Source: Dysgonamonadaceae bacterium (lineage in GTDB: Bacteria; Bacteroidota; Bacteroidia; Bacteroidales; Dysgonomonadaceae). Taken from it: a stretch of DNA of 39,656 nucleotides. Below the pieces are notes generated by a model, which did not search any database, was not told the DNA's origin, and worked only from the letters and a program-made list of their open reading frames with translations. The stretch spans positions 1-39,656 of the forward strand of contig JAQVZQ010000003.1 in NCBI GenBank assembly GCA_028708095.1. Direction: 5' to 3'. The position numbers were made by a program, and so were the translations under genes. Below, in pieces: positions 1 through 9,273 of this stretch (its first letter is position 1; each line of letters starts with the position of its first letter).

Positions 1-261
1 TCCAGTAACTCTTTCACCAATTTCAAGGTTTTTAACACCATCACCCATTGCTTCAATCACTCCAACATATTCGTGACCAATTGTCATGGGTGTTTTAATG
101 GTACGTTGTGACCACTCATCCCAATTGTAAATATGTAAATCGGTACCACAAATGGCGGTTTTTTTTATTTTGATAAGCACATCATTAACTCCAATTGCGG
201 GTATTGGAATATCTTGCAGCCAAATCCCCTTTTCGGGACGCAACTTTACCAAAGCTTTCAT
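1..261 (-). CDS. tdh: L-threonine 3-dehydrogenase, N-terminal part
   Basis: The first 87 residues of a zinc-dependent medium-chain dehydrogenase; the rest lies beyond the left edge. The family oxidises L-threonine to 2-amino-3-ketobutyrate with NAD+ in the cytoplasm. The visible part has the zinc-site motif [15 protein letters not shown], with Cys at about residue 38, followed by GHEYVG at residues 62-67, which is the pattern of this enzyme rather than a generic alcohol dehydrogenase. It starts at ATG 44 bases after the stop of kbl on the same strand. Kbl uses the Tdh product directly, so the pair forms the threonine-to-glycine route and is probably co-transcribed. The identification is strong despite truncation. 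Confidence 0.9.
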   Translation of the reverse strand, partial: MKALVKLRPEKGIWLQDIPIPAIGVNDVLIKIKKTAICGTDLHIYNWDEWSQRTIKTPMTIGHEYVGVIEAMGDGVKNLEIGERVTG

Positions 262-305
262 ATTGATGTTGTTTTAATATGTTTGGACTACTTTGAATGT
301 CTGGA

Positions 306-1493
306 TTAAATCACTTTTAATTCTCTCCCCACTTTGATAAATGCATTAATTGCTTTATCTAAATGCGCACGCTCATGACCAGCCGAAAGCTGCACCCTAA
401 TTCTTGCTTCGTTTTGAGGCACTACAGGATAATAGAATCCTATTACATAAATGCCTTCATCTAATAGTTTGGCTGCAAACTCTTGTGAGAGTTTTGCATC
501 ATATAGCATAACTGCACAAATGGCAGATTGAGTTGGTTTGATGTCAAACTTTGCTTCTTTCATTTTTGCAACAAAATAGTCCACATTCTCATGTAGTTTA
601 TCTTGTAGCGTGTTATCTTCTTGCAACATCTTAAATGCTTTTATTCCAGCAGCAGCAACAACAGGTGGTATCGAGTTAGAGAAAAGATAGGGGCGCGAAC
701 GTTGACGCAACATTTCTACAATTTCTTTAAGCCCCGTTGTGAAGCCACCAATAGCTCCACCAAAAGCTTTACCCAAAGTTCCAGTTATCATATCAGCTTT
801 ACCAAAACAATTGTACTCTTCTGTTACACCACGACCTGTTTTCCCAACAACTCCAGCCGAATGACTTTCGTCAATCATAACCAATGCATCATATTTTTTG
901 GCGAGTGCCATAATCTTGTCCATTGGAGCGGCATTTCCATCCATAGAGAATACACCATCGGTAACAATGATTCTGAATCGTTGACTCTGTGCTTCTTTCA
1001 ACTTTGCCTCCAAATCAATCATGTCAGCATTGGCATATCGGTATCGCTGTGCTTTGCAAAGACGCACACCATCAATAATAGATGCATGATTTAAAGCATC
1101 AGAAATAATTGCATCTTCTTCTGTAAGTAGAGGTGCAAATGCACCTCCGTTAGCATCATAACATGACGCATATAAAATAGTATCTTCCGTGCCAAAAAAC
1201 TCACTGATTGTATGCTCAAGTTCTTTATGCAAATCTTGTGTACCACAAATAAATCGAACAGAAGACATACCATACCCACGCTCATCAAGTGCTTTTTTCG
1301 CTGCTTCAATCAGTTTAGGACTATTGGATAAGCCCAGATAGTTATTTGCACAAAAATTAAGCACCTCTTGTCCTGATTGAACTTTAATTTCTGCCATTTG
1401 TGGAGAAACAATAATTCTTTCATCTTTAAAAAGTCCTGCATCTTTAATTGCTGTCAATTCTTTTTGCAGGTGTTCTTGGATCTTTCCGTACAT
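306..1493 (-). CDS. kbl: Glycine C-acetyltransferase (2-amino-3-ketobutyrate CoA ligase)
   Basis: A PLP-dependent enzyme of the alpha-oxoamine synthase family that cleaves 2-amino-3-ketobutyrate with CoA to glycine and acetyl-CoA. It has 395 residues from the ATG at 1493 (MYGKIQEHLQ); the frame stays open ten codons further upstream, but this start fits the usual length of about 398. Visible motifs are NNYLGLSNSP near the N-terminus, the DESHSAGVVG segment that contacts the cofactor, and TGTLGKAFGG containing the PLP-binding lysine. It lies between ribBA and tdh on the minus strand, and tdh begins 44 bases downstream, which supports a threonine catabolic unit. Confidence 0.95.
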   Translation of the reverse strand: MYGKIQEHLQKELTAIKDAGLFKDERIIVSPQMAEIKVQSGQEVLNFCANNYLGLSNSPKLIEAAKKALDERGYGMSSVRFICGTQDLHKELEHTISEFFGTEDTILYASCYDANGGAFAPLLTEEDAIISDALNHASIIDGVRLCKAQRYRYANADMIDLEAKLKEAQSQRFRIIVTDGVFSMDGNAAPMDKIMALAKKYDALVMIDESHSAGVVGKTGRGVTEEYNCFGKADMITGTLGKAFGGAIGGFTTGLKEIVEMLRQRSRPYLFSNSIPPVVAAAGIKAFKMLQEDNTLQDKLHENVDYFVAKMKEAKFDIKPTQSAICAVMLYDAKLSQEFAAKLLDEGIYVIGFYYPVVPQNEARIRVQLSAGHERAHLDKAINAFIKVGRELKVI

Positions 1494-1503
1494 AATATTT
1501 ATT

Positions 1504-1590
1504 TTAATGATGTTTTGCACCAACTAACAACGAAGAAATAATCCATGCAAAGAGTCCTCCAATTATTAATCCAATGAAAATAAAAGCCAA
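1504..1590 (-). CDS. Possible 28-residue hydrophobic peptide
   Basis: An unconfirmed small open frame between ribBA and kbl. From a TTG at 1588-1590 it would encode a peptide with the core AFIFIGLIIGGLFAWIISS, ending VGAKHH before TAA. This is one clean transmembrane helix with glycines and a basic tail. The frame is the same as ribBA and follows its tandem stop codons TAG TAA, and it ends ten bases before the kbl start. There is no ATG, so either TTG is used or this is the relic of a larger membrane gene. The helix-like composition is what argues for coding. I do not recognise a family. Confidence 0.3.
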   Translation of the reverse strand: MAFIFIGLIIGGLFAWIISSLLVGAKHH

Positions 1591-1599
1591 ATCTATTTA

Positions 1600-2814
1600 C
1601 TATAGCTTTTTAAGATTATGTCCCATCTTACTTTTTTTAGTCTCCATGTAAAACTTATTATAAGTATTAGGGGGAATTTCAAGAGGAATATTTTCAGTTA
1701 CTTTAAGTCCATATGATTCCAAACCAATACGTTTTACGGGGTTGTTTGTCAGTAAACGCATTTTAGTTACACCTAAGCTTCTCAAAATTTGAGCGCCCAC
1801 ACCATAGTCGCGTTCGTCAGCTTTATATCCCAAATGTAAGTTTGCATCTACTGTATCATAACCTTCTTCTTGAAGTTTGTATGCTTCAACTTTTGCCATC
1901 AAACCAATGCCCCTTCCCTCTTGATTGAGATATACCACAACACCTTTCCCTTCTTTCTCAATCATATCCAAAGCTTTGTGCAATTGCTCACCACATTCAC
2001 ATCTCTTTGATGCAAAAATATCACCCGTAAGACATGATGAGTGCATACGCACTAACACTGACTCATCTTCTTTCCACTCACCTTTAATAAGGGCTACATG
2101 TTCTTGGCCAGTAGCTTTTTGTAAAAAAGGTATCAAGTGAAAATTACCATGTTCCGTTGGCAGATCGACTTCTTCGCCTTTCTCAATAAGAGATTCTTTT
2201 TGAAGACGATATTTAATCAGATCAGCAACAGATATTATTTTCAAGTCAAACTTCTTGGCCATCTCCATCAATTCGGGTAGACGTGCCATCGATCCATCTT
2301 CTTTCTTTATTTCGACCAAAGCACCCGCTGGATAAAGTCCCGCTAAGCGAGCTAAATCAATCGTTGCCTCAGTGTGTCCCGCTCTTCTCAATACCCCTCG
2401 TGATTCAGCACGAAGAGGAAAAATATGTCCTGGTCGACCAAAATCTTCTGGCTTTGTTTCTTCACGGGTTAACGCAAGTATAGTTTGAGCTCTATCGTAA
2501 GCAGAAATTCCTGTTGTACAGTTGTGAGTAAGTAAATCTATTGAAACTGTAAATGGAGTTGCATGAACAGATGTATTATTTGGAACCATCATTGGTAAGT
2601 CAAGTTCTTCGCAACGTTCATTAGTTAGAGGTGCACAAATGAGACCTCGAGCGTGCGTTTCCATAAAGTTTATTTTATCGGGAGTAATACATTCTGCAGC
2701 TATCACCAGATCACCTTCGTTTTCACGATCCTCATCGTCTACTACGATAATGAAGTTACCTTTTCTAATCTCTTCAATAGCATCTTCAATAGTATCTAAT
2801 ATAATTTTTTGCAT
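1600..2814 (-). CDS. ribBA: Bifunctional 3,4-dihydroxy-2-butanone-4-phosphate synthase / GTP cyclohydrolase II
   Basis: Carries out both entry reactions of riboflavin synthesis. The N-terminal half (about residues 1-200) is the RibB domain, converting ribulose 5-phosphate to dihydroxybutanone phosphate, with the acidic motif [12 protein letters not shown]. The C-terminal half is the RibA domain, opening GTP, with the zinc-binding segment [18 protein letters not shown] (three cysteines) and [10 protein letters not shown]. It has 404 residues from the ATG at 2814 ([11 protein letters not shown]); an in-frame ATG at 2832 is also possible but adds an atypical leader. It starts 45 bases after the stop of the LptF/LptG-like gene, so the two probably share a transcript. 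No FMN riboswitch was seen in this short gap. Confidence 0.96.
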   Translation of the reverse strand: MQKIILDTIEDAIEEIRKGNFIIVVDDEDRENEGDLVIAAECITPDKINFMETHARGLICAPLTNERCEELDLPMMVPNNTSVHATPFTVSIDLLTHNCTTGISAYDRAQTILALTREETKPEDFGRPGHIFPLRAESRGVLRRAGHTEATIDLARLAGLYPAGALVEIKKEDGSMARLPELMEMAKKFDLKIISVADLIKYRLQKESLIEKGEEVDLPTEHGNFHLIPFLQKATGQEHVALIKGEWKEDESVLVRMHSSCLTGDIFASKRCECGEQLHKALDMIEKEGKGVVVYLNQEGRGIGLMAKVEAYKLQEEGYDTVDANLHLGYKADERDYGVGAQILRSLGVTKMRLLTNNPVKRIGLESYGLKVTENIPLEIPPNTYNKFYMETKKSKMGHNLKKL

Positions 2815-2859
2815 AATATAGTGTGTAAACAAGTTTTTAGATTAAAACAAACAATGCGT

Positions 2860-4782
2860 TTATAACCTTTCTGTAATTAATTGTAAATCGTTATTTAGCT
2901 CTTTCACTTTCATCAGTTCGCTATTCAATCGTTTTTCAAAAAGAAGCGATACTAATCTCATGACCAATCCAAAAGGAACAAAACAAGCAAATATTTTTGC
3001 ACCAGTTGAGCCTGGTGTGAAGGGACGTTGATTTGATGTTATAATTGGATATTCTTCCGCTTTCTTAAGAACAGAAGGATAAACAGAGTTGGCTATTACG
3101 TTTAGCGTTGACTCCAATTCGTTCTTTATACTGACAAATTCTTTATCATAATTTTCGTCAAACCAATAGGTCATATAACTCATAGATTTATATTCATTCA
3201 AATAAGCATCAATCTTATCATTCAACAGTTCCAACTTACCTGGAAGTTCATGATATGATGGAGGTGAAATAACCACTTCCTTCATTGGATAATATCTATT
3301 TTCGCGAATGAAAAATATTTTTTTAACAAAACTCAAGTATGCATCTGCATTCAATATAACGGAATCATTCATAGCTTTGTATGTTAGAAAAATTCCTAAC
3401 GGGAACAAAATAAATGAACTGAACCACATACCTACCCAATGAATCCAAACACCGTCACGAGTCATTTTATATCCAACATTATCCAGAATGTAATAAATAA
3501 TAAACAAGATAACTGACACCACAATTGGCATACCTAATCCTCCTTTTCTTATTATAGAACCAAGAGGTGCACCAATAAAGAAAAAGATAAAGCAAGCGAA
3601 CGACAATGTGAATTTCCTATGCCACTCTACCCAATGTCTATTAATTGCTTTTTGTGTTGACACTTTTTTCATAGACTTAAATAAATATTCATTGCCGTTG
3701 TTTTCAGCTTTTATACTTGCATTTCTCATAATTAAAGATTGAATCTCTAACGTTTGGTTATAAAGAATTGTATCTAAAGGAGCAATTTCTGCACTTTGTG
3801 CTAATTTAGCTATAGAATCTTTTTCTGATTCATATGAATTTCTAAATGTAAGATAGGAGTATGTTTTCATTTGTTTTCTGTCCACCAAATTCATACTATC
3901 CATTTCCAAATTCATTGAGTCAATCGAGAATTTGAGCTCCGCAGAGTTTTTTGAAACATAGCTGGAACTTGTATTTTCCTCTAATGCACTATCTTCCATT
4001 CTATTAAAGTTTGCATCAAATGGAATGAGCATTTGCTTTGTTTTAAAATCTTCCCGACTGTATGGTACAAAGTCTTTTGATTTATTAGTAGAGCCTATAT
4101 TATCACTCTGAAAGTTTTGAAACTGCTGTCCATGATACATCGAGAAAATAAGCGAAAGTTTATCTTGTGAGATTTTCATTGAAGCAGAATCGCATACAAT
4201 TACAGCCATGCTATTAAAACCTTTAGAGACATCGTATATCACCACGTCATACAACATTCCTGTTTTGCGATTTTTCCGATTAATAAATATATTGTAGTTA
4301 TCGATATCTTTATAAAAGACACCTTCAGGAATATCCAATTCTGGGGATTTTTGTCTAATCGAAATTAAAAGAGAATAAAACTTCACCTGTATTTTGGGCA
4401 TGGCGTAGTTTTGAAAAAAGAATGCTCCAATACTAATAAATATGATGAGGACAATGAGTGGCTTCATTGTTTTGAGTAAAGGTACTCCTGCCGATTTTAT
4501 TGCTAAAAGCTCAAGTCGTTCACCTAAGTTTCCAAACACCATAATAGATGCAAGCAAGATAGATAATGGTAAAGCTAATGGTATAAGATTAAGCGATGCA
4601 TACAAGAACATCTCGGCCAGAACCTTCAAATCCAATCCTTTCCCGACCATGTCCTCAACATGTTTCCAAAGAAATTGCATCAACACTAAAAAAAGGCAGA
4701 TGACAAATGTCATTGAAAATAGCGGCAGAAAGGATTGTAGGATAAAACTATATAATCGTTTTAAGTGGAATCTTTTTTTCAT
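2860..4782 (-). CDS. LptF/LptG (YjgP/YjgQ) family permease
   Basis: An inner-membrane permease of the lipopolysaccharide export family, whose members work with the LptB ATPase to extract LPS and pass it to LptC. Hydrophobic helices sit near residues 10-40, 60-85 and 100-125, followed by the family-typical stretch LLAIKSAGVPLLKTMKP. A large soluble insert of about 250 residues (the periplasmic jelly-roll) comes next, then three more helices. At 640 residues it is much longer than the roughly 360 of E. coli LptF. The excess is a longer insert plus a C-terminal extension of about 120 residues that contains another hydrophobic stretch (FACFVPFGLVMRLVSLLF). The start ATG at 4782 is preferred over 4791. 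A promoter match lies just upstream and ribBA follows. Confidence 0.88.
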   Translation of the reverse strand: MKKRFHLKRLYSFILQSFLPLFSMTFVICLFLVLMQFLWKHVEDMVGKGLDLKVLAEMFLYASLNLIPLALPLSILLASIMVFGNLGERLELLAIKSAGVPLLKTMKPLIVLIIFISIGAFFFQNYAMPKIQVKFYSLLISIRQKSPELDIPEGVFYKDIDNYNIFINRKNRKTGMLYDVVIYDVSKGFNSMAVIVCDSASMKISQDKLSLIFSMYHGQQFQNFQSDNIGSTNKSKDFVPYSREDFKTKQMLIPFDANFNRMEDSALEENTSSSYVSKNSAELKFSIDSMNLEMDSMNLVDRKQMKTYSYLTFRNSYESEKDSIAKLAQSAEIAPLDTILYNQTLEIQSLIMRNASIKAENNGNEYLFKSMKKVSTQKAINRHWVEWHRKFTLSFACFIFFFIGAPLGSIIRKGGLGMPIVVSVILFIIYYILDNVGYKMTRDGVWIHWVGMWFSSFILFPLGIFLTYKAMNDSVILNADAYLSFVKKIFFIRENRYYPMKEVVISPPSYHELPGKLELLNDKIDAYLNEYKSMSYMTYWFDENYDKEFVSIKNELESTLNVIANSVYPSVLKKAEEYPIITSNQRPFTPGSTGAKIFACFVPFGLVMRLVSLLFEKRLNSELMKVKELNNDLQLITERL

Positions 4783-4816
4783 TAATACCAAGCAGACTTC
4801 AATTAAATTAGTAGTG

Positions 4817-4824
4817 CAAAGATA
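4817..4824 (-). promoter_or_regulatory. Bacteroidota -7 promoter element before the LptF/LptG-like gene
   Basis: TATCTTTG on the minus strand matches the TAnnTTTG element recognised by the primary sigma factor of this phylum. It lies about 35 bases before the preferred ATG. No clear -33 TTTG partner is visible. Confidence 0.55.
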
Positions 4825-4939
4825 ACAATTTCGTTGGTACTAAAATGATTTAAACATCTAAAGTAATTAAATTAAAAAGACTAATATAGAGTATTGTTTT
4901 ATTCCCTGATATAACCAAAAGTGTAATTTTGATCTTAAT

Positions 4940-5326
4940 TTATATACCCAATTTCCTTTTTAATTCATCAATTTGATTTTCCCACAAAAAAACAGCATCA
5001 TCTTTGTCAGAAGAGCAAGCAAAATCGGTTATCTCTAAAGCTATATCACCCGTCAAAGCCATTTTGTGCAATCGAAACTCGAAATAACTACTTGATTTAT
5101 CTTCTGTCAACCAACAATATCTAACCTGACTTATGGGCTTTTTTAATACCATTTCGGCACTTGTTGTTTTATTATTCCAAGTAAAAGTATAGAATATTTC
5201 ATCTTCTAAATTCACTTTATCAGCAAACCATTCTTCTAAAGCTGTGGGCTCTGTTAACATTCGCCATAGGCTCTGTTGAGATGCATTTCCCAATACAAAC
5301 TCAATGTTGTATTTTTCTTTTTCCAT
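4940..5326 (-). CDS. START-like (SRPBCC superfamily) domain protein
   Basis: A small cytoplasmic protein of about 128 residues, from the ATG at 5326 (MEKEKYNIEFVLG); the open frame extends 13 codons further without resemblance to the family. The pattern of an N-terminal beta-strand, LWRMLTEPTALEEWFADKV, then a series of strands and a C-terminal helix (DDAVFLWENQIDELKRKLG) is that of Bacteroidota START-like/AHSA1-type helix-grip proteins. These bind hydrophobic ligands or act as co-chaperones, but no ligand can be inferred here. It stands alone, with non-coding DNA on both sides. Confidence 0.65.
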   Translation of the reverse strand: MEKEKYNIEFVLGNASQQSLWRMLTEPTALEEWFADKVNLEDEIFYTFTWNNKTTSAEMVLKKPISQVRYCWLTEDKSSSYFEFRLHKMALTGDIALEITDFACSSDKDDAVFLWENQIDELKRKLGI

Positions 5327-5597
5327 GAAAACTGGATTATGTTTCTTAGGTTGGACAATATACAATTAATTTATGTAATATTAGCACTATGTATAAAAAT
5401 TAACTTGTAATTCTTCATCACTTAGATTCAAATAGAAGACTAAGCAATTAAATTTTCAATTATCAAATGCTTAACTTCTCATTTTAATCCATTTAAACCG
5501 CGACTCAGCCAACTACCTCATTTAATATGATGCATTCTAAATCAGATAGTTTTTTCAACATCTAATTTTCAAAGAGTAGGTGCAAAATATAAAAACA

Positions 5598-5630
5598 AAC
5601 GGCCAATCTGATATAAATAGATTGACCGTT
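5598..5630 (-). terminator. Rho-independent-type terminator after the NagB-LmbE gene
   Basis: Two 12-base arms, 5598-5609 and 5619-5630, pair with one mismatch around a 9-base loop. On the minus strand the hairpin is followed by a T-rich run (GTTTGTTTTTATATTTTGC). It lies 29 bases past the stop of the gene ending at 5659. The rest of 5366-5658 shows nothing else convincing. Confidence 0.7.
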
Positions 5631-5658
5631 GATATACTAATTAAATACTAACTATTTG

Positions 5659-7641
5659 TTATGATGGAATATATTCCACAAATGCCTCAATGGCTTCATA
5701 AGAAGCCAATCCAAGCTTCCAATAAAGCTCTGCTGTTGCTTTGTTTCTATCTTCAGATCTTTGCCAAAACAGACGCTCATCATTACCAAGGAATGGCGCA
5801 TTTTCCATTTGAGATTGATGTTTAAGAATTGCGTTTCTCTTTTGACGAAGCTCCTCAGGTGATAATGGTACAGCCATTTCTATATGATCAATCTCCCACT
5901 CCATCCATGCACCGCGATACATCCAAATACGACAATCTTTCAGCCACTCATCTTTTTTCATTATGTCGACCGCTGCAAAAATTGCATCCAGACACACTTT
6001 ATGAGTTCCATGAGGATCAGCCAAGTCTCCTGCAACATACATTTGGTGAGGCTTGATGGTCAGAATAAAGTCTTTTACAATGTTTACATCAACTTCTGAA
6101 ATGGGTGATTTTTGTACTTTACCCGTTTCATAAAAAGGAAGATCAAGAAAATGAACATTTTCATTGGGTATTCCTACATATCGTGTTGCTGTTCTCGCTT
6201 CTTCTCTACGTATACGGCCTTTGATAAATAAAATATCAGGTGTATCTAAGTCTTCCTTCGTTTTTTCATGCATCAAATAATGCAATATTTGCTTATATTT
6301 ATCTCGTAGCTCTATATTATCAGGATCATATTTTTTACGAACACTGTTTATTAATGAAATATAGCGAATAACTTCTTCATCACTCACAGCAATATTACCA
6401 GAAGTCTGATAAGCCACATGCACTTCATGTCCCTGATTAACCAATCTCTGGAATGTTCCCCCCATAGAGATAACGTCATCATCGGGATGTGGGCTAAAAA
6501 TAATTACTTTCTTTGGATAAGGAGTCGCCCTTTCAGGACGATATGTATCATCAGCATCAGGTTTACCTCCAGGCCAGCCCGTAATGGTGTGTTGCAGTTC
6601 ATTAAAAACTTTAATATTTACATTGTACGCCGAACCATAAATAGCAAGAAGTTCGTTTAATCCATTCTCGTTGTAATCTTTATTGGTTAGTTTGAGTATG
6701 GGCTTTTCTACTTTAGTACATAACCATACTATTGCACGACGAATCAGCTTGCTATTCCATTCACAACTTGTTACTAACCATGGATAGCTGATTCTTGTTA
6801 AATTGTCAGCAGCTGATAAATCAACCACTACTTTTACATTTGTATGAGTTTGAAGCATTGATGCAGGCACATTATCTGTAACAGGCCCTTCCACCATTAT
6901 ATGAACGCTTTCCGCTTTTTGTTCTCCCCAAGCAATCAGGGTTACCTTTTCAGCCTCCAGCATATCAGATAGCCCCATAGTAATTGCACCTACAGGAACT
7001 TTATCTTTTGTTCCAAAAATTGTAGCGGCATCATTTATGGAGTCTCCATCTAAAACAACTAATCGAGTTTTAGAATAAGTATTACTACCTGGCATATTGA
7101 ACCCAATATTACCTTTGCTTCCAAGACCTAACAAAAGATAGTCTAATCCATTAAGTTTATGTAAATCATTTTCAAATCGTTCACACGATTCTAACACATC
7201 ATCCTTATCTACCATTACATCCGGAGAAAATACATTCTCTGGTTTTATATCAATATGATTCAAGAAAACTTCTTTTAGGTAGCTTAAGTTGCTATGCGCC
7301 TCATCACTTACAGGAAAATACTCGTATGTGTTAAAAACAATAAGATTTTTAAAGCTCACTTTCTCCTCTTTGTGAATTCGGATAAGTTCATTGTATACGC
7401 TATGTGGTGAAACTCCACCAGGTAGTCCCAATACAAAAGTTTGATTATTCTTTTGCTTTGCAAGCATCCCTTTAACTATATCTTTTGCAACTTTGGCAGA
7501 ACCCTTTTCAATACTTTCAAAAATCTCAGTATTAATTTTCTCGTATCGCGTCATTGAGGATTCTTCAAATGCGTTTTCTGGTCGGTAATACCTCTGAGGT
7601 ATTCGTTCTAAAGAAATCTGTGAACTTAAATCTAATCTCAT
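5659..7641 (-). CDS. NagB-like / LmbE-type (PIG-L) deacetylase fusion, deaminase site degraded
   Basis: A 660-residue two-domain protein of a Bacteroidota family usually annotated as glucosamine-6-phosphate deaminase. The N-terminal domain (about 30-300) has the NagB fold signature LGLPGGVSPHSVYNEL, and the C-terminal domain (about 375-650) is a PIG-L/LmbE deacetylase-like domain with the metal motif SPHPDDDV at 382-389 and DLADPHGTH at 538-546. Compared with E. coli NagB, the catalytic positions are changed: Asp72 is Tyr106 (FNTYEY), Asp141 is Lys176, His143 is Asn178 and Glu148 is Met183. Deaminase activity is therefore unlikely, while the LmbE metal site looks intact. A sugar-phosphate sensor or N-acetyl-sugar deacetylase role is possible but is inference. 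It has its own promoter match and a terminator, so it is probably monocistronic. Confidence 0.85.
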   Translation of the reverse strand: MRLDLSSQISLERIPQRYYRPENAFEESSMTRYEKINTEIFESIEKGSAKVAKDIVKGMLAKQKNNQTFVLGLPGGVSPHSVYNELIRIHKEEKVSFKNLIVFNTYEYFPVSDEAHSNLSYLKEVFLNHIDIKPENVFSPDVMVDKDDVLESCERFENDLHKLNGLDYLLLGLGSKGNIGFNMPGSNTYSKTRLVVLDGDSINDAATIFGTKDKVPVGAITMGLSDMLEAEKVTLIAWGEQKAESVHIMVEGPVTDNVPASMLQTHTNVKVVVDLSAADNLTRISYPWLVTSCEWNSKLIRRAIVWLCTKVEKPILKLTNKDYNENGLNELLAIYGSAYNVNIKVFNELQHTITGWPGGKPDADDTYRPERATPYPKKVIIFSPHPDDDVISMGGTFQRLVNQGHEVHVAYQTSGNIAVSDEEVIRYISLINSVRKKYDPDNIELRDKYKQILHYLMHEKTKEDLDTPDILFIKGRIRREEARTATRYVGIPNENVHFLDLPFYETGKVQKSPISEVDVNIVKDFILTIKPHQMYVAGDLADPHGTHKVCLDAIFAAVDIMKKDEWLKDCRIWMYRGAWMEWEIDHIEMAVPLSPEELRQKRNAILKHQSQMENAPFLGNDERLFWQRSEDRNKATAELYWKLGLASYEAIEAFVEYIPS

Positions 7642-7753
7642 AATTATATCTTAAATAGTGTTTTAATATTTTCTAAGTGTCATTATTGTAGTCGATAGTA
7701 TTAAAAACCACTTTATTCTCATGTATCAAAAAGATTAATATACTACCTCCTTA

Positions 7754-7761
7754 CAAAGATA
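7754..7761 (-). promoter_or_regulatory. Bacteroidota -7 promoter element before the NagB-LmbE gene
   Basis: TATCTTTG on the minus strand, about 113 bases before the ATG. The implied leader is long for this window. It holds AAGGAGG at 7746-7752 and a 19-codon open frame at 7663-7722 (MRIKWFLILSTTIMTLRKY), but the spacing between those two is too wide for a normal ribosome binding site. Confidence 0.5.
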
Positions 7762-7783
7762 AACAATTTAATCAAAAAATGTT

Positions 7784-9169
7784 TCAATTCCTAATGCTTG
7801 TTTGAGCATCTTTCTTTCGTGTCACTTGTGCGTAAATAATGAGTGCAATGGCTGAGATAGCACCGATACCTACAAAATAGTACCATATATAATGTGCATT
7901 AGCGGTAGCAAGTGAGTAAGCTGCCTGATCCAATCTACCATTGACATCCATAAATAAACGAGGATCGGGACAATATTTTTCTAATAAGAAGCCAGATAAT
8001 CCAAAAGCAAATAGGAATGAGAAAAAAGAGTGAAGGTGACTAAATCCTAAATACAATCCCTCTTCGCCTTCGGGTGCTTGTAAAGAGAAATACTCTAAAT
8101 AACGAGGTGAAATGAAACATTCTGCCAAGGCTTGCATACCAATACCAATGATCATCATAAATGCCACTGGATGCATACCCATAATTGAAGGAATGTCCAA
8201 TTGATTACCAATTGACATAACCAAAGCAGAAAAAGGAATTATAAACATCCCTATAAGCATAGAGGTCAATGCACTCCGATTCTTCATAAATGAAGTAACA
8301 AAGTTAACTGAAATGAACACAACCAAAGGATTCACATTAGCATACCAACCAGGTGATGCACCTTCTCCAATTAATCGAATTACATACTTGGGCATTGTTG
8401 CATACATTTGGCTTTGAATCATCCAAAATCCACTAATGATAAGCATAAGTAACATTAATCGTCCATTCATTGCAACTTTCAACATTGACTTACCTATTTC
8501 TCCAAAGCTTTTCCCTTGACCTTCGGTCTTGGTGGATTTATAGAAAAAGACAACCAATATAAAAGCAGCAAAAGTCATGAATGCAGAGAAGTAGTTGAGA
8601 TATACAAGCCCCTGATCGCCCATACTTCTACGAAGTGGATCAACTACAGTTTTCCCGATGAAAGCTCCTATATTTACCATCATATAGAATATGGCATAAC
8701 CTTTGGCTCTATTCTCAGTGGTAGTCTCTCTGGCAATAGTACCCGAAATAACTGCTTTAATAAATGCACCACCTATTACAACAAATACCAATACTGGAGC
8801 AATAGACCATCGTAGCCAACTCTCGTTGAGTCCAGTGAAGGTTGTTGTCATGTCATACTTTACCAGACCTGCACTTTCCAACAAAGTTGGAAGTAAACCC
8901 AAACCTCCATACCCAATAGTAAGTAAGAAAAAAGCCAAGATGATGGCAGATCTAAACCCAATGCGGTCAGCATAAGCACCAGCAAAAGTTGGCAATAAAT
9001 ATAGAGAAGCAGAAAAAATACCTGCAATGAATCCAGCTTCAATATCTGAAAACCCCCAGACATTGGATAGATAAAGAGTGATAACTATAAAAACAGCATA
9101 ATATGCTAACCGCTCAAGTAGTTCTACTATGTTTGCTGTCCAAAACGCTTTTGAATATTTAATCATCAC
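7784..9169 (-). CDS. Major facilitator superfamily transporter, POT-like
   Basis: An inner-membrane transporter of 461 residues with about twelve hydrophobic helices. The first helix carries ELLERLAYYAVFIVITLYL, resembling the ER-x-x-YY motif of proton-coupled oligopeptide transporters. It is followed by GAYADRIGFR, the loop motif between helices 2 and 3 common to the superfamily. The substrate cannot be read from the sequence: peptides are possible from the POT resemblance, and an amino-sugar role cannot be excluded given the neighbouring NagB-LmbE gene, although each gene has its own promoter match. The start at 9169 begins MMIKYSKAFW; the second Met is equally possible. Confidence 0.8.
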   Translation of the reverse strand: MMIKYSKAFWTANIVELLERLAYYAVFIVITLYLSNVWGFSDIEAGFIAGIFSASLYLLPTFAGAYADRIGFRSAIILAFFLLTIGYGGLGLLPTLLESAGLVKYDMTTTFTGLNESWLRWSIAPVLVFVVIGGAFIKAVISGTIARETTTENRAKGYAIFYMMVNIGAFIGKTVVDPLRRSMGDQGLVYLNYFSAFMTFAAFILVVFFYKSTKTEGQGKSFGEIGKSMLKVAMNGRLMLLMLIISGFWMIQSQMYATMPKYVIRLIGEGASPGWYANVNPLVVFISVNFVTSFMKNRSALTSMLIGMFIIPFSALVMSIGNQLDIPSIMGMHPVAFMMIIGIGMQALAECFISPRYLEYFSLQAPEGEEGLYLGFSHLHSFFSFLFAFGLSGFLLEKYCPDPRLFMDVNGRLDQAAYSLATANAHYIWYYFVGIGAISAIALIIYAQVTRKKDAQTSIRN

Positions 9170-9211
9170 TTTATTGTTTAATTTAATAGAAAAACTATGT
9201 TATAATTGGAA

Positions 9212-9219
9212 CAAAGATA
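9212..9219 (-). promoter_or_regulatory. Bacteroidota -7 promoter element before the MFS gene
   Basis: TATCTTTG on the minus strand, 42 bases before the ATG at 9169, which would give a short leader. It is the same octamer as at four other genes in the window. Confidence 0.55.
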
Positions 9220-9273
9220 ATAAATTTATGTGCTTACAATATTCATTTAAACATTAAGCATATTTGAAAAAAA

